DNA from: a virus
Direction: 5' to 3' (one strand)
DNA length: 27,557 bases
Virus record (IMG/VR): IMGVR_UViG_3300021964_000413
Location: 1-27,557 of that record
Positions 19,106 to 27,557 of the stretch are shown in pieces. The notes under the pieces were generated by a model. The model saw only the letters and a program-made list of their open reading frames with translations, did no database searches and had not been told where the DNA came from. Position 1 is the stretch's first letter. Each line of letters starts with the position of its first letter. A program made the position numbers and the translations under genes.

Positions 19106-19759
19106 ATGGGATTTGCAGCCGCACCAGCAGCAACAACAGCATTTGGATCGACAGCATTCTGGGCGGGAACAGCCGCAGCTGCTCCAGTAGCGACTGCTAG
19201 TTTTGTTCCAACATTACTTACTGCTAGTCAAGGCATATCTACTGGTGGCTTATTGAGTGGATTTAGTTTAAGTAAATTATTACCTACATTAAATCAAGCA
19301 GCACCATACTTGTATTTAGGGTCACAAGCTTTAGGAGCTGGAGCTAGGATTGGTGAAGGTAATTATCAAAGCCGTATGTATGATTTACGTAATTTAGAAT
19401 TACAGGCTAACCTATCTACTAAGCGCATGAATGCTGAGATTGAATCAGTAGAGCGTCTTAAAAAGTTAAAACGTGTTATGGCAAACAATGTAGCACGCCA
19501 ATATTCTGGTGGAGTATCTGGTTTAGATGGATCTGCAAAACTATATGACACTATTGCGCAACAAGAATATGGCAAAGATTACGCAGTTGCCATGTTAAAT
19601 ATTGAGAATGAATTGATTAAAGGTAACGTACAGTCAAATATCTTTGAAGCAACATCACAACAAGTAGTCAACAATGCATATCTTGACTCAGCTGTTCAGT
19701 TAGGAACTGCGGCATATAATTATAAACGATTAGGATTTCCTAGTGGAGGAACACCATAA
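19106..19759 (+). CDS. Internal virion protein (gp14-like)
   Basis: 217 aa. An Ala/Gly-rich, hydrophobic N-terminus (about 1-75) with membrane-friendly segments, then YQSRMYDLRNLELQANLSTK and a long helix with RMNAEIESVERLKKLKRVMA, followed by GGVSGLDGSAKLYDTIAQQE and a final helical region. T7 gp14 is ejected first and inserts in the outer membrane; this protein has the same order (hydrophobic start, helical middle) and lies directly after the nozzle gene. The match is by layout and position rather than by a single diagnostic motif. Confidence 0.72.
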   Translation: MGFAAAPAATTAFGSTAFWAGTAAAAPVATASFVPTLLTASQGISTGGLLSGFSLSKLLPTLNQAAPYLYLGSQALGAGARIGEGNYQSRMYDLRNLELQANLSTKRMNAEIESVERLKKLKRVMANNVARQYSGGVSGLDGSAKLYDTIAQQEYGKDYAVAMLNIENELIKGNVQSNIFEATSQQVVNNAYLDSAVQLGTAAYNYKRLGFPSGGTP

Positions 19760-21552
19760 TGGCTGAAGAATATAGAAGATCATTGTTAGGAACAACAGGA
19801 TCTAATTTAGAATATTCAAATATTGAAGAAGGCGTGCGATCATCAAGACGAATGCAAGATAGATTGAGTCAATTATCTCAATTTGCATTTAGAGATTTGA
19901 CAGAACAAGCAACTCGACAGGGTCAAGAATATGCTGTTAAAAATAGACCATCATTAAAACAGATTGGTGATGCAGTACGCAAAGGTGAAGATGTAAAAGC
20001 ATTATTTGCACAGCCTGGCACCGTGTTTGGTGATAATGCGCGTGTGATGCAAGCTGAGTTGTTTAGACAAGATGTTTCACAAAATTTAAACAATCGTATT
20101 GCAGACGTAATTAATGCAGTAGATCGTGGAATGTATGAAGGTGATGCAAATGAATTTGCTGATAGCATACAAGCTGAGATTGATGGTATTTATAATGTAT
20201 TAGCTGATATTGACCCACAAGCTGGATTAAAGTTTAAAGCACATGGAGTGACATTATCAAATACAGTATATGAGAAAATATTAGGCAAACAAACAGAACA
20301 GTTTATCGCTGAAAAAGAAGCAGCAGTTGAAACACAGAAACAAGCATATGCAACCTTACTATCTGCTAATTTAGTTAAGACTAATGGTAACTTTGCACAA
20401 GCTGTTGCTTTAACAATGTCTGTTAAACAAGATTTGTTTGATGCATATGATGCATTACCAAGCGGTATAACTGATGCAAGCTATAATGATGTCATGGCTT
20501 TAGAGCAAGAGGTATATAAAAATTCAGCAACATCTATTATACAAAACAATCCTATGTTGCGTAATAATTTTGACGATGTGTACTATAACTTAATGAATAA
20601 TACACCGCCTGAACAATTAGATTTTTATCGATATTTACCAGAAACAACTAAACTAGAGATTGTGCAACAAGTTAAAGATATGCATGCACAAAATTATGAT
20701 ATTGCTACCAAAACGTATGCCTTAGAAGAACGTAATAACAAATCTAGATTAGCTGTATTGAAATCTGAATGGCAAGACTTACAAGATACCACAGACTTAG
20801 ATGATCCTAATCGCCAAGAAAAGCTCTATCAAATAGAAGCAGAAGTAGAAATGATGAGTAAAACTCACCCAAGCGTAGTTAATATGATTGGCTGGCGTAA
20901 GTATAAAGACGGGGAATTTGAGGAAATTAATCGATTTGATCCAGATGCAACAGAAATTAGAAGAATGATTGATAATCAAGAATTCGCAGACTGGTCTTCT
21001 TTAGAGGAGTATGCAATTAAAACTTATCCATATAAATTTACTAGCATTGATGAGGTTGAAGCAACATTTGGAGAGTACTTTTTAAATGAAAATAAACGTT
21101 ATATTAGTGCAGTGGCAGATGACATAGTGAATAATAAAATGTTTGCATACTACACAACAACAGATAAGCGTGATTTGCACAATAAAATTGTAAGACAAGT
21201 TAAGAATACTATTAATACAAATACTAAGCTGAATCAACAGGCAGCTGAAGGCGAACCTTTGTTAACTACTGATGCAAAAGAAATTGCTAATGAATTATTA
21301 AAACGAACAGAACAAGTCAAGCCACTTGATCAAGATATCTTTGCACTTCAATCATCCATGCAAGACTATGTAACAAAGGCAAAAATTATGAAATTTAATA
21401 CAACAGATCCAGACTTTGTCATGAATGAAAAAATTGATAAGATATTAAAAAATACATTAGATAAGGATGAATATACTGACTTTATGACTTTATACCAACA
21501 ATTGTTATTAAAAAGACAAGAAGTAATTGATCTTGGTTATACATTATTTTAA
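19759..21552 (+). CDS. Internal virion protein (gp15-like)
   Basis: 597 aa, mostly helical, no membrane segments. The N-terminal half has FAFRDLTEQATRQGQEYAVK, then AVRKGEDVKALFAQPGTVFG and DNARVMQAELFRQDVSQNLN, typical of ejectosome proteins that line the periplasmic conduit. The centre has a coiled-coil-like ALEERNNKSRLAVLKSEWQD. It is encoded between the gp14-like protein and two further ejection proteins, matching the T7 gene 14-15-16 order. T7 gp15 is longer (747 aa). GGAGGA supports the start; overlaps the preceding gene by one base. Confidence 0.72.
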   Translation: MAEEYRRSLLGTTGSNLEYSNIEEGVRSSRRMQDRLSQLSQFAFRDLTEQATRQGQEYAVKNRPSLKQIGDAVRKGEDVKALFAQPGTVFGDNARVMQAELFRQDVSQNLNNRIADVINAVDRGMYEGDANEFADSIQAEIDGIYNVLADIDPQAGLKFKAHGVTLSNTVYEKILGKQTEQFIAEKEAAVETQKQAYATLLSANLVKTNGNFAQAVALTMSVKQDLFDAYDALPSGITDASYNDVMALEQEVYKNSATSIIQNNPMLRNNFDDVYYNLMNNTPPEQLDFYRYLPETTKLEIVQQVKDMHAQNYDIATKTYALEERNNKSRLAVLKSEWQDLQDTTDLDDPNRQEKLYQIEAEVEMMSKTHPSVVNMIGWRKYKDGEFEEINRFDPDATEIRRMIDNQEFADWSSLEEYAIKTYPYKFTSIDEVEATFGEYFLNENKRYISAVADDIVNNKMFAYYTTTDKRDLHNKIVRQVKNTINTNTKLNQQAAEGEPLLTTDAKEIANELLKRTEQVKPLDQDIFALQSSMQDYVTKAKIMKFNTTDPDFVMNEKIDKILKNTLDKDEYTDFMTLYQQLLLKRQEVIDLGYTLF

Positions 21553-21560
21553 GGAAAATT

Positions 21561-22139
21561 ATGGCTGAATTATTTGATTTAGATGAAATTATTAATCAAG
21601 GAATTATGGATGAATATCGTATTGGTAAAAAAGATAAATATAAGCCAGATGCTCTTTATCGACTTGAACAGCAAGTTACTGGTAAAGAACCTGAAGTTGC
21701 TTTTAGAGAAACACCTATGTACGATCAACAGCTAGAGAATATACAAAAGAGTTTACCTAAAACTTTATATTCATTATTAAAGGGATTAGTTCAGGGTGAG
21801 GTAGGTATGCTTGGTGATATAGAAGGTATTGGACGATCAGCTAATGTTGCTGGGCAAGCTTACTTTTCAGATCCTAACAATGAAGCTGAATATGATGCAT
21901 TGATGTCGCAATTAGAAGAAGAAACATTGTTTCCAACCACTGAGGATGTTAAAAAAAGCGTAGATAAATATGTTCCAGCAATGGAAGGATTCGAAGCATC
22001 TGAAAGAATAGGTGAGTTAATTTCTCCTGGTGCTACCTTACTAGCTGGTATGAAATTATTAAAAGGATTGTTTAAACCAAATAAAGGTGCTGCACTTGCT
22101 GTATCAACAAAAGAAGGATTAGAGAATGACAATCGATAG
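21561..22139 (+). CDS. Ejection-associated protein with FPTTED motif
   Basis: 192 aa. KTLYSLLKGLVQGEVGMLGD precedes LFPTTEDVKKSVDKYVPAME and GFEASERIGELISPGATLLA. In related phages the G--GD-e-l-R ... FPTTe-ikk-l ... E-lGel-sPG order lies at the beginning of large internal virion proteins. Here it is a separate gene ending 14 bases inside the 1120-codon gene that follows, so the two may correspond to one protein elsewhere. The end has a hydrophobic segment (ATLLAGMKLLKGLF). AAGGAAAA ribosome site. Confidence 0.6.
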   Translation: MAELFDLDEIINQGIMDEYRIGKKDKYKPDALYRLEQQVTGKEPEVAFRETPMYDQQLENIQKSLPKTLYSLLKGLVQGEVGMLGDIEGIGRSANVAGQAYFSDPNNEAEYDALMSQLEEETLFPTTEDVKKSVDKYVPAMEGFEASERIGELISPGATLLAGMKLLKGLFKPNKGAALAVSTKEGLENDNR

Positions 22140-25100
22140 TAATATTACTAAAAACATTCAAGAGATGTCTGATGCAACAGAACAGTTGACTACTAATAAA
22201 GTTGCGCAAGATTCTGTAGAGCAACAGCAAAATATGGATATGTTTACTGAAACAGAACAACCACCGGTATTTACTGGTGAATCAGTTGAAGTTGCTGGAT
22301 TAGGTCGTAAAGAATTACTTGATATTACTAAAAAGAAAGCAAAAGAGATTGTAAAAGAAAAGTTAGGTAAGAAAGGTCAAAAGATAGAACGTGATATTGA
22401 GGTGACTGAACCAACTAAAGTAATTGAAGAAGCTCCAGAAATTACAAAGCCACAACAAATAGAAAATGAAGTTCAGGTATTAAATAAAGACAAACCATCT
22501 AAGATTAAACCTCAAGAAGAAAAACCATCACAACAATATTATGAAGTAACAGATGAATCAATTGATGAGGTTGCTAAGAAGCGTGAACGCATTATCGAAG
22601 AAGGAACTGAAAGAGTCAAGCCATCACAAACTGTTGATGTTGATCAGGGTGTAGAAGTCAATAGAATCTCTACATTGCCTTATGATGAAACATCACAAGC
22701 AGCTACAGTTAAGGCAAGTAGTCAAGCTTTCTTAAAAGATAATCCAAAAGCACGTACCGTTAAAGATGTGTTTGCTGAAGCAGCACGTCGTGGTATTGAT
22801 GTTAAGCTATTAGAAAAGGTCGCATCTGGTAAAGGAATCAATCTAGAAGCAAAGCTTGGTAGTAAGACTGCTCAAGATTTACCAGAGAAAATTGCTGGAT
22901 ATATTAAGCTACATGATGATAATGCTGCGGTATTAGATGATCTATTTGAAAAGCTAGCGAAAGGAAATGCTACGACTACAGATCGTTATAACTTAAAACA
23001 ACATTTAATTTGGCATCAAGAGATTCTTAAAGGGATGTCTAATGTGCAAACAGATGTTGCAGTATCATTGAACTTGTTTAAACGTGCTTCTGTTGACATG
23101 AAGGGAATGAAGAATGTGTCAGCAGAAATGATTGAAAATCTTAATCAACAATCTCTTAATGATAAAACTTTAAGAGAGTTTGCTGACTTATGGAATACAA
23201 TGCCAACGATTGGTGGCAAGAATAAACTGGTATTAGCGCAAGATGACTTTAATAAGTCGTTGATGGATACAATGTATTTAACATACAAAACCAATCTTCT
23301 TTCTAGCCCAGATACAATTGTAGAGAACTTAATTGGTGCAACTGTGACTGGCGTTAAAACACAGATTGATGATTGGGCTGGTGCTTTATGGGGAAGTGCT
23401 AGACGTAAATTGTTAAAACAGCCAATCACCCGTGAAGATTTAATTATTGATGACATTATTAATGGTTATGCTGGTTTAGCACATACATCTAGAGAAGCAC
23501 TAGAAGCTGCTGTGGTGACATTAAGAACAGGTAAAAGAAGCTATAAAAAAGATATTGAACTAAGTGAATCGTTCTTACAGAAGCTATCTGATAAAGACAT
23601 TAAAGTTCCATATACTAGTATAGTCTTAGGCAAATCACCAAAAGCTGATCAAGAATATTGGAAATCTATAATTAAAGGAGTATCTTATTTCCCAAACCTA
23701 GTTTTAAAAACATTTGGTGCTGGTGATGAGTTTGCTGGATCATTCTTTGCTCGCATGAAACTACATTCGGAAGCTAGTCGTTATAGTAGAAATAGAATGG
23801 CTGATTTAATTTCTGCTGGCAAATCTACTGATGATGCTTTTAAAATTACCTCTTCTGAAGTAGAAGCATTCTTAAAAACACAACCAGCAAATATATATAA
23901 GAATGTAGAACAAGCGCGTGAGTTTATTAATTTACGCTATCGTTTTGCTGATGAGGTAAAAGATGTCGATATATTTGGCATGAAAGCAGATGGTTTAGCT
24001 AGTGGTGTAGGAAAAACATATAACTGGGTGAATGATAAATTATCTAATACACCATTTATTAGATGGATGTTTCCATTCTCAAATTCTTTAACTCGTATCT
24101 TTGAAATGACCGCAGCAAGCATTCCTGGATTAGCTGTAATTGCGCCAACGTACTGGGAAGATAAAGCTGCTGGTGGAGCTAGAAAAGATCGAGCTTATGG
24201 TCGTATGGCTTTAGGCTCAGTGATGTTGATGGGTTTTAAACAGCTTGCTGATCAAGGTATATTAAATGGAGCTGGACCCACAGACCCTAAACATGCTAGC
24301 ACATTACGATCTAGAGGTCATTTACCATATTCAATTCGTTTAGGTAAATCTGAATATACAGATAAAGATATTAATAGTTTACGTAAAATACTTAATGAAG
24401 ATGAAATTTCTGTAGCTCAAAATGGAGACTTGTACATATCGTTTGAACGCTTAGATAACTTTGCTATGATTGCTGGCATGTCATCAGACTATGTAGACTA
24501 CACTAGATATGAAAGAGATCGGTTTAATTCAAATGAATTAAAAAAATTAGCACTTGCTAACATGAGTGTTGTATATCAATTCTTGGGCAATCAAATCTGG
24601 TTTGAGCAAACAGGTCGTTTCTTAAGTGCTATGCAACGTGCTAATGATAGAAATAAAGGAAATATAGTAGCAAATTATATTACACAATCATTAACATTTG
24701 CTGGACAAAATGCAATGCTTGGGATTCCTGTAGCTAGTATGTTTTATAATTCTTTAGCTCGTAAGTTTGCTACGTCATGGGATGAGGAAAAGAAAACATA
24801 CAATGCCAATGTAATGAATATTGATACTACCAATGATACTGAAGTAATGTTGCATGATATTGTGGTTGGTATGAGACAAAACAGCCCATTATTCCGTGGT
24901 AATTTAGTAGACCAATATGACAACTTAGGTCGTGCTGTATATGAAGATGAAGCATATGTTGATTCATGGATGAAACATATTCCAGGAATTCGTATGAGTA
25001 AAGAGCGTGGTGAAAAGGTTGATCGCCTTATGGAGATATATCATGCTGGTGTTAGTAAACCAGATCAAAACTGGGACGGTGTAGAGTTATCAGCATATCA

Positions 25101-25488
25101 ATATGAAATGTTTAAAAAACTATATGGTAATGATGTTAAATTACCAGCCGTTAATGCAAGAACTGGCAAATCTAAAATGCTAAATTTACGTGGCAGCATT
25201 GTGAATGAGATTGATAATCTTGTATACAGACATGATGCTAAAGTAGTTAGTGAGATCAAATCAGAGGATATACAAAAAATTATTGATTTAGAAGTGTCTA
25301 AATATAGAAAGGTAGCAACACAAAAGATGGTTGGTTTATCTGATGCTGTTGAAGTATCTCCAGGAATCAAATTACAAAGATACAATAACTTCTATATAGA
25401 TCCTGTGACAAAACAAAAAGGTGGAATCTTATTTCCAGAACTAAGAAATTCTATCAATGCATTAAAAAACTTTAAAAGGGATCAATAA
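22126..25488 (+). CDS. Large internal virion protein (gp16-like, ejectosome)
   Basis: 1120 aa. Residues about 50-190 are low-complexity, Lys/Glu/Pro-rich and probably disordered. The rest is helical. Around 640-790 are blocks shared by large phage ejection proteins: NTPFIRWMFPFSNSLTRIFE, YGRMALGSVMLMGFKQLADQ, GAGPTDP, LPYSIRLGK and ISFERLDNFAMIAG. I see no lytic transglycosylase motif such as that found at the N-terminus of T7 gp16, so cell-wall cutting must be done elsewhere or by a divergent domain. Start at ATG 22126 overlaps the preceding gene by 14 bases, indicating coupled translation. The last gene of the ejection block before the fibre. Confidence 0.78.
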   Translation: MTIDSNITKNIQEMSDATEQLTTNKVAQDSVEQQQNMDMFTETEQPPVFTGESVEVAGLGRKELLDITKKKAKEIVKEKLGKKGQKIERDIEVTEPTKVIEEAPEITKPQQIENEVQVLNKDKPSKIKPQEEKPSQQYYEVTDESIDEVAKKRERIIEEGTERVKPSQTVDVDQGVEVNRISTLPYDETSQAATVKASSQAFLKDNPKARTVKDVFAEAARRGIDVKLLEKVASGKGINLEAKLGSKTAQDLPEKIAGYIKLHDDNAAVLDDLFEKLAKGNATTTDRYNLKQHLIWHQEILKGMSNVQTDVAVSLNLFKRASVDMKGMKNVSAEMIENLNQQSLNDKTLREFADLWNTMPTIGGKNKLVLAQDDFNKSLMDTMYLTYKTNLLSSPDTIVENLIGATVTGVKTQIDDWAGALWGSARRKLLKQPITREDLIIDDIINGYAGLAHTSREALEAAVVTLRTGKRSYKKDIELSESFLQKLSDKDIKVPYTSIVLGKSPKADQEYWKSIIKGVSYFPNLVLKTFGAGDEFAGSFFARMKLHSEASRYSRNRMADLISAGKSTDDAFKITSSEVEAFLKTQPANIYKNVEQAREFINLRYRFADEVKDVDIFGMKADGLASGVGKTYNWVNDKLSNTPFIRWMFPFSNSLTRIFEMTAASIPGLAVIAPTYWEDKAAGGARKDRAYGRMALGSVMLMGFKQLADQGILNGAGPTDPKHASTLRSRGHLPYSIRLGKSEYTDKDINSLRKILNEDEISVAQNGDLYISFERLDNFAMIAGMSSDYVDYTRYERDRFNSNELKKLALANMSVVYQFLGNQIWFEQTGRFLSAMQRANDRNKGNIVANYITQSLTFAGQNAMLGIPVASMFYNSLARKFATSWDEEKKTYNANVMNIDTTNDTEVMLHDIVVGMRQNSPLFRGNLVDQYDNLGRAVYEDEAYVDSWMKHIPGIRMSKERGEKVDRLMEIYHAGVSKPDQNWDGVELSAYQYEMFKKLYGNDVKLPAVNARTGKSKMLNLRGSIVNEIDNLVYRHDAKVVSEIKSEDIQKIIDLEVSKYRKVATQKMVGLSDAVEVSPGIKLQRYNNFYIDPVTKQKGGILFPELRNSINALKNFKRDQ

Positions 25489-25548
25489 ATAGATATCATT
25501 TAGTGGATTATTTAAACAAACGAGGGTAAAATACAGTAGAGGATTATT

Positions 25549-27246
25549 ATGGCAATCGATATATCAAGCACAACTAGGCGTATAGTTTATACCGGCTCAG
25601 CTGGTACAGGTCCTTACGCATTTAACTTTGAAGTCTTAGCACAGACTGACCTTGCTGTATATTTTAACAATACAGAACTAACGCTCACTACAGACTATAC
25701 TGTTTCTATTTCTGGAGACGGCACAGGTTCTGTCACGATCGTTGTCGGTACTAATGTTCCTACCACACCTATTGCTTCTGACCGTATTACAATTATTGGT
25801 GATCGTACAATCCAAAGAACAACAGACTTTACAACAGGTGGTCCTCTATTTGCAACCTCATTAAACGATGAGTTTGACAGCCAAACCATCTTTGTACAAC
25901 AGGTACAAGAACAAGCTGATCGTTCATTACGTGCGCCTAACACAGATCCTACGACTGTGAATATGACACTGCCTATTAATACGGTACGTGCCAATAAAAC
26001 ACTAGCGTTTGATGCTAATGGTGATCCAACCATCGGTGAACTTATTGGTGACTATCGTGGTAACTGGGCAGCATCAACAAGCTATAACAAACGTGACTTA
26101 GTTAAAGACACAACGAATAACAATATTTATATTTGTCAAGTTGCACATACATCCTCAGGTTCATTGCCAATTACCTCTAATGCTGATGTAGCTAAATGGG
26201 ATCTTGTTGTAGACGCTGCTACTGCCGCAGGCTATGTGACTGAAGCAGAAGACTGGGCAATTAAGACAGATGGTATTGTAGATAGTACAGACTACTCATC
26301 CAAAGCATGGTCTATTGGTGGTACCGGGGTAACAGATACAGCATCTCGTGGTGCTGCTAAAGAATGGGCAACCAAAGCAGAGGACAGCACAGTCGATGGT
26401 ACAGAATACTCAGCTAAACACTATAGTGCTAAATCATCTGCTAGTGCATCTGCCGCATCAAGCAGTGCAAGTGCAGCAAGTACTTCAGCAAGTAATGCAG
26501 CAACATCAGCCAGCAATGCAAGTACCTCAGCAACGAATGCATCGAATGCACAGACCGCAGCAGAAGCTGCTAGAGATTCAGCATTAGCAGCATACGATAA
26601 CTTTGATGATCGTTACCTTGGGGTTAAAACATCTGATCCAACACTAGACAATGATGGTGATGCTCTTGTTGCTGGTGCGTTGTATTACAATAGTACAGAT
26701 GAAGCAATGAAGTTGTATACAGGTTCTGTCTGGGTCGCTGCTTATGTGACTGGCGATGGCTTCCTTGCTTCTGCAAATAACTTATCTGATGTATCAAGTG
26801 CATCAGCTGCACGGACTAACTTAGGTCTTGAGATTGGTGTTGATGTACAAGCCTACGATGCAACCATTGTTGTGGATGCAGACATTGGCTCAACCGTACA
26901 AGCCTACGATGCAGATACAGCTAAGACAGATGTGACACAAACATACACAGCACCACAGCGTGGTACAGTGACAGCTGACAACGATCTATCATTCGATCAA
27001 AACGCAACCAATAACTTCTCATGTACACCGAGTGCCGGTGGTACACTGACATTTACTAATCACACAGCTGGACAATCAGGTTATGTCTTACTCGATAACA
27101 GTAGTGGTTATGCGATCACTGCCGCAGCAACAACTAAGATCACTGCAACCGATCTAACCACGATTAGTACCGCTGGAGTCTATTTAATCTCTTACTTCGA
27201 TAATGGTACTAACGCATACTTGACTGTTAGTGCTAGCTACAGTTAA
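25549..27246 (+). CDS. Tail fibre protein (T7 gp17-type N-terminus)
   Basis: 565 aa. Residues 1-130 (RRIVYTGSAGTGPYAFNFEV, TDLAVYFNNTELTLTTDYTV, LNDEFDSQTIFVQQVQEQAD) form the attachment domain shared with T7 gp17. About 168-222 (YRGNWAASTSYNKRDLVKDT, then NNIYICQVAHTSSGSLPITS) resembles a chitin-binding-like module. The stalk at 295-350 is almost wholly Ala/Ser/Asn in heptads, then NFDDRYLGVKTSDPTLDNDG with ALYYNSTDEAMKLYTGSVW is a common fibre module. The C-terminal beta region after about 430 has an 18-base repeat encoding VQAYDA twice. AGAGGA lies upstream. It binds the host surface or carries other fibres. Confidence 0.88.
   Translation: MAIDISSTTRRIVYTGSAGTGPYAFNFEVLAQTDLAVYFNNTELTLTTDYTVSISGDGTGSVTIVVGTNVPTTPIASDRITIIGDRTIQRTTDFTTGGPLFATSLNDEFDSQTIFVQQVQEQADRSLRAPNTDPTTVNMTLPINTVRANKTLAFDANGDPTIGELIGDYRGNWAASTSYNKRDLVKDTTNNNIYICQVAHTSSGSLPITSNADVAKWDLVVDAATAAGYVTEAEDWAIKTDGIVDSTDYSSKAWSIGGTGVTDTASRGAAKEWATKAEDSTVDGTEYSAKHYSAKSSASASAASSSASAASTSASNAATSASNASTSATNASNAQTAAEAARDSALAAYDNFDDRYLGVKTSDPTLDNDGDALVAGALYYNSTDEAMKLYTGSVWVAAYVTGDGFLASANNLSDVSSASAARTNLGLEIGVDVQAYDATIVVDADIGSTVQAYDADTAKTDVTQTYTAPQRGTVTADNDLSFDQNATNNFSCTPSAGGTLTFTNHTAGQSGYVLLDNSSGYAITAAATTKITATDLTTISTAGVYLISYFDNGTNAYLTVSASYS
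26845..26913 (+). repeat. 18-bp direct repeat in the fibre gene (VQAYDA)
   Basis: GTACAAGCCTACGATGCA occurs at 26845-26862 and 26896-26913 in the same frame, 51 bases (17 codons) apart. It encodes VQAYDA in a beta-repeat of the fibre and could promote slippage or recombination between fibre modules. Confidence 0.7.
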
Positions 27247-27254
27247 GGACATGC

Positions 27255-27557
27255 ATGAGTCTATTACAAAACAGTAATGCCATATCTACAGGTGGTGCAT
27301 ATCACCTAGAATCTAGTCTACGTTTTCGTAGAAATGGTTCTGCGTATTTAAGCAGAACAGCATCAACTGCCCCCACAAGCAATCAAAAAGGAACATTTTC
27401 ATTTTGGTTTAAGCGTAGTGCGGTAAATTATGCAACAGAACAATGGTTATTTTCATCTAGTCTAACTAATAGAATGGGATGTTATATAGGATATACTGGA
27501 GCAAGTGCTGACCAAATAGCATTAGAATATTTTAATGCACTATATTTAGTAACAAAT
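27255..27557 (+). CDS. LamG/concanavalin-like fibre or receptor-binding protein, partial
   Basis: The first 101 codons are visible; the gene runs off the window end. LESSLRFRRNGSAYLSRTAS (18-37) then SNQKGTFSFWFKRSAVNYAT and EQWLFSS are the start of a LamG/concanavalin-A-like jelly roll, a form widely seen in fibre genes of marine podoviruses (the SLRF---dsaYLSRT ... TwSgWvKR pattern). I chose ATG 27255, seven bases after AAGGA. Lying directly after the gp17-like fibre, it is probably the host-contacting tip or a second fibre. Sugar binding is inferred from the fold. Confidence 0.72.
   Translation, partial: MSLLQNSNAISTGGAYHLESSLRFRRNGSAYLSRTASTAPTSNQKGTFSFWFKRSAVNYATEQWLFSSSLTNRMGCYIGYTGASADQIALEYFNALYLVTN

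Noticed and set aside
25500-25548. TAAAAT (25527-25532) as a promoter for the fibre gene
   Set aside because: The matching -35 position reads TGGATT, a poor fit; the 60-base gap is otherwise plain A+T-rich sequence with a ribosome site.
26348-26587. Overlapping plus-strand ORF (Gln/Val-rich) in the fibre stalk
   Set aside because: It is an alternative reading of the Ala/Ser/Asn codon repeats; no independent start signal.

Overview
This window is part of the genome of a tailed double-stranded DNA phage with a short-tailed (podovirus, T7-like) virion. The right half carries large terminase, portal, scaffold, capsid, two tail-tube/nozzle proteins, three or four internal (ejection) virion proteins and a fibre with a T7 gp17-type N-terminus. 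The DNA is visibly A+T-rich (I judge about 38-40% G+C, not computed), and standard sigma70-type promoters are present, so the host is probably a low-GC Gram-negative bacterium. Several small proteins (a KKGLY-type basic peptide, a DUF6321-like protein, a YNKDNL..GGQS-type structural protein, a LamG-like fibre) resemble genes I associate with uncultured aquatic podoviruses. No RNA polymerase, DNA polymerase, integrase or lysis gene lies in the window.

Layout. Positions 1-4202 are a leftward (minus-strand) early operon. It starts at a strong promoter (4243-4272) and runs through a 50-aa gene, an intrinsic terminator, a Gp88-family protein, a chain of overlapping tiny genes (several under 60 codons), a YqaJ-type exonuclease, an ERF single-strand annealing protein and more small genes. 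Exonuclease plus annealing protein form a classic two-component recombination module. Positions 4203-5193 are a control region interrupted only by a small DUF1289-type iron-sulfur-like gene (4594-4776, minus). It holds tandem 17-bp repeats, several inverted repeats and divergent promoters, and may be an origin or operator region. Positions 5194-27557 are one long rightward operon with mostly overlapping or abutting genes: winged-helix protein, PD-(D/E)XK nuclease, small proteins, RHH repressor-like protein, RusA resolvase, an SSB-tail-bearing protein, small and large terminase, GNAT-like gp13 homologue, small virion proteins, portal, scaffold, a second strong promoter (15132-15161) with a structured leader, capsid, decoration-like protein, hairpin, tail tubes, ejection proteins and two fibre genes (the last cut by the window edge).

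The most notable observation is a textbook-looking -1 programmed frameshift signal at the end of the ERF gene (778-836, minus strand). It has an SD-like element, the slippery heptamer A AAA AAG, a 7-nt spacer containing the stop codon, and an 8-bp stem. The -1 frame leads directly into the next ORF, which has no good ribosome binding site, and would give a 224-aa ERF of ordinary family length. Other points worth a look are the SSB-like DDDLPF tail on a 99-aa protein beside RusA, apparently leaderless transcripts from the divergent control region, a promoter/short gene/terminator arrangement suggesting attenuation of the left operon, and the structured leader of the capsid mRNA.
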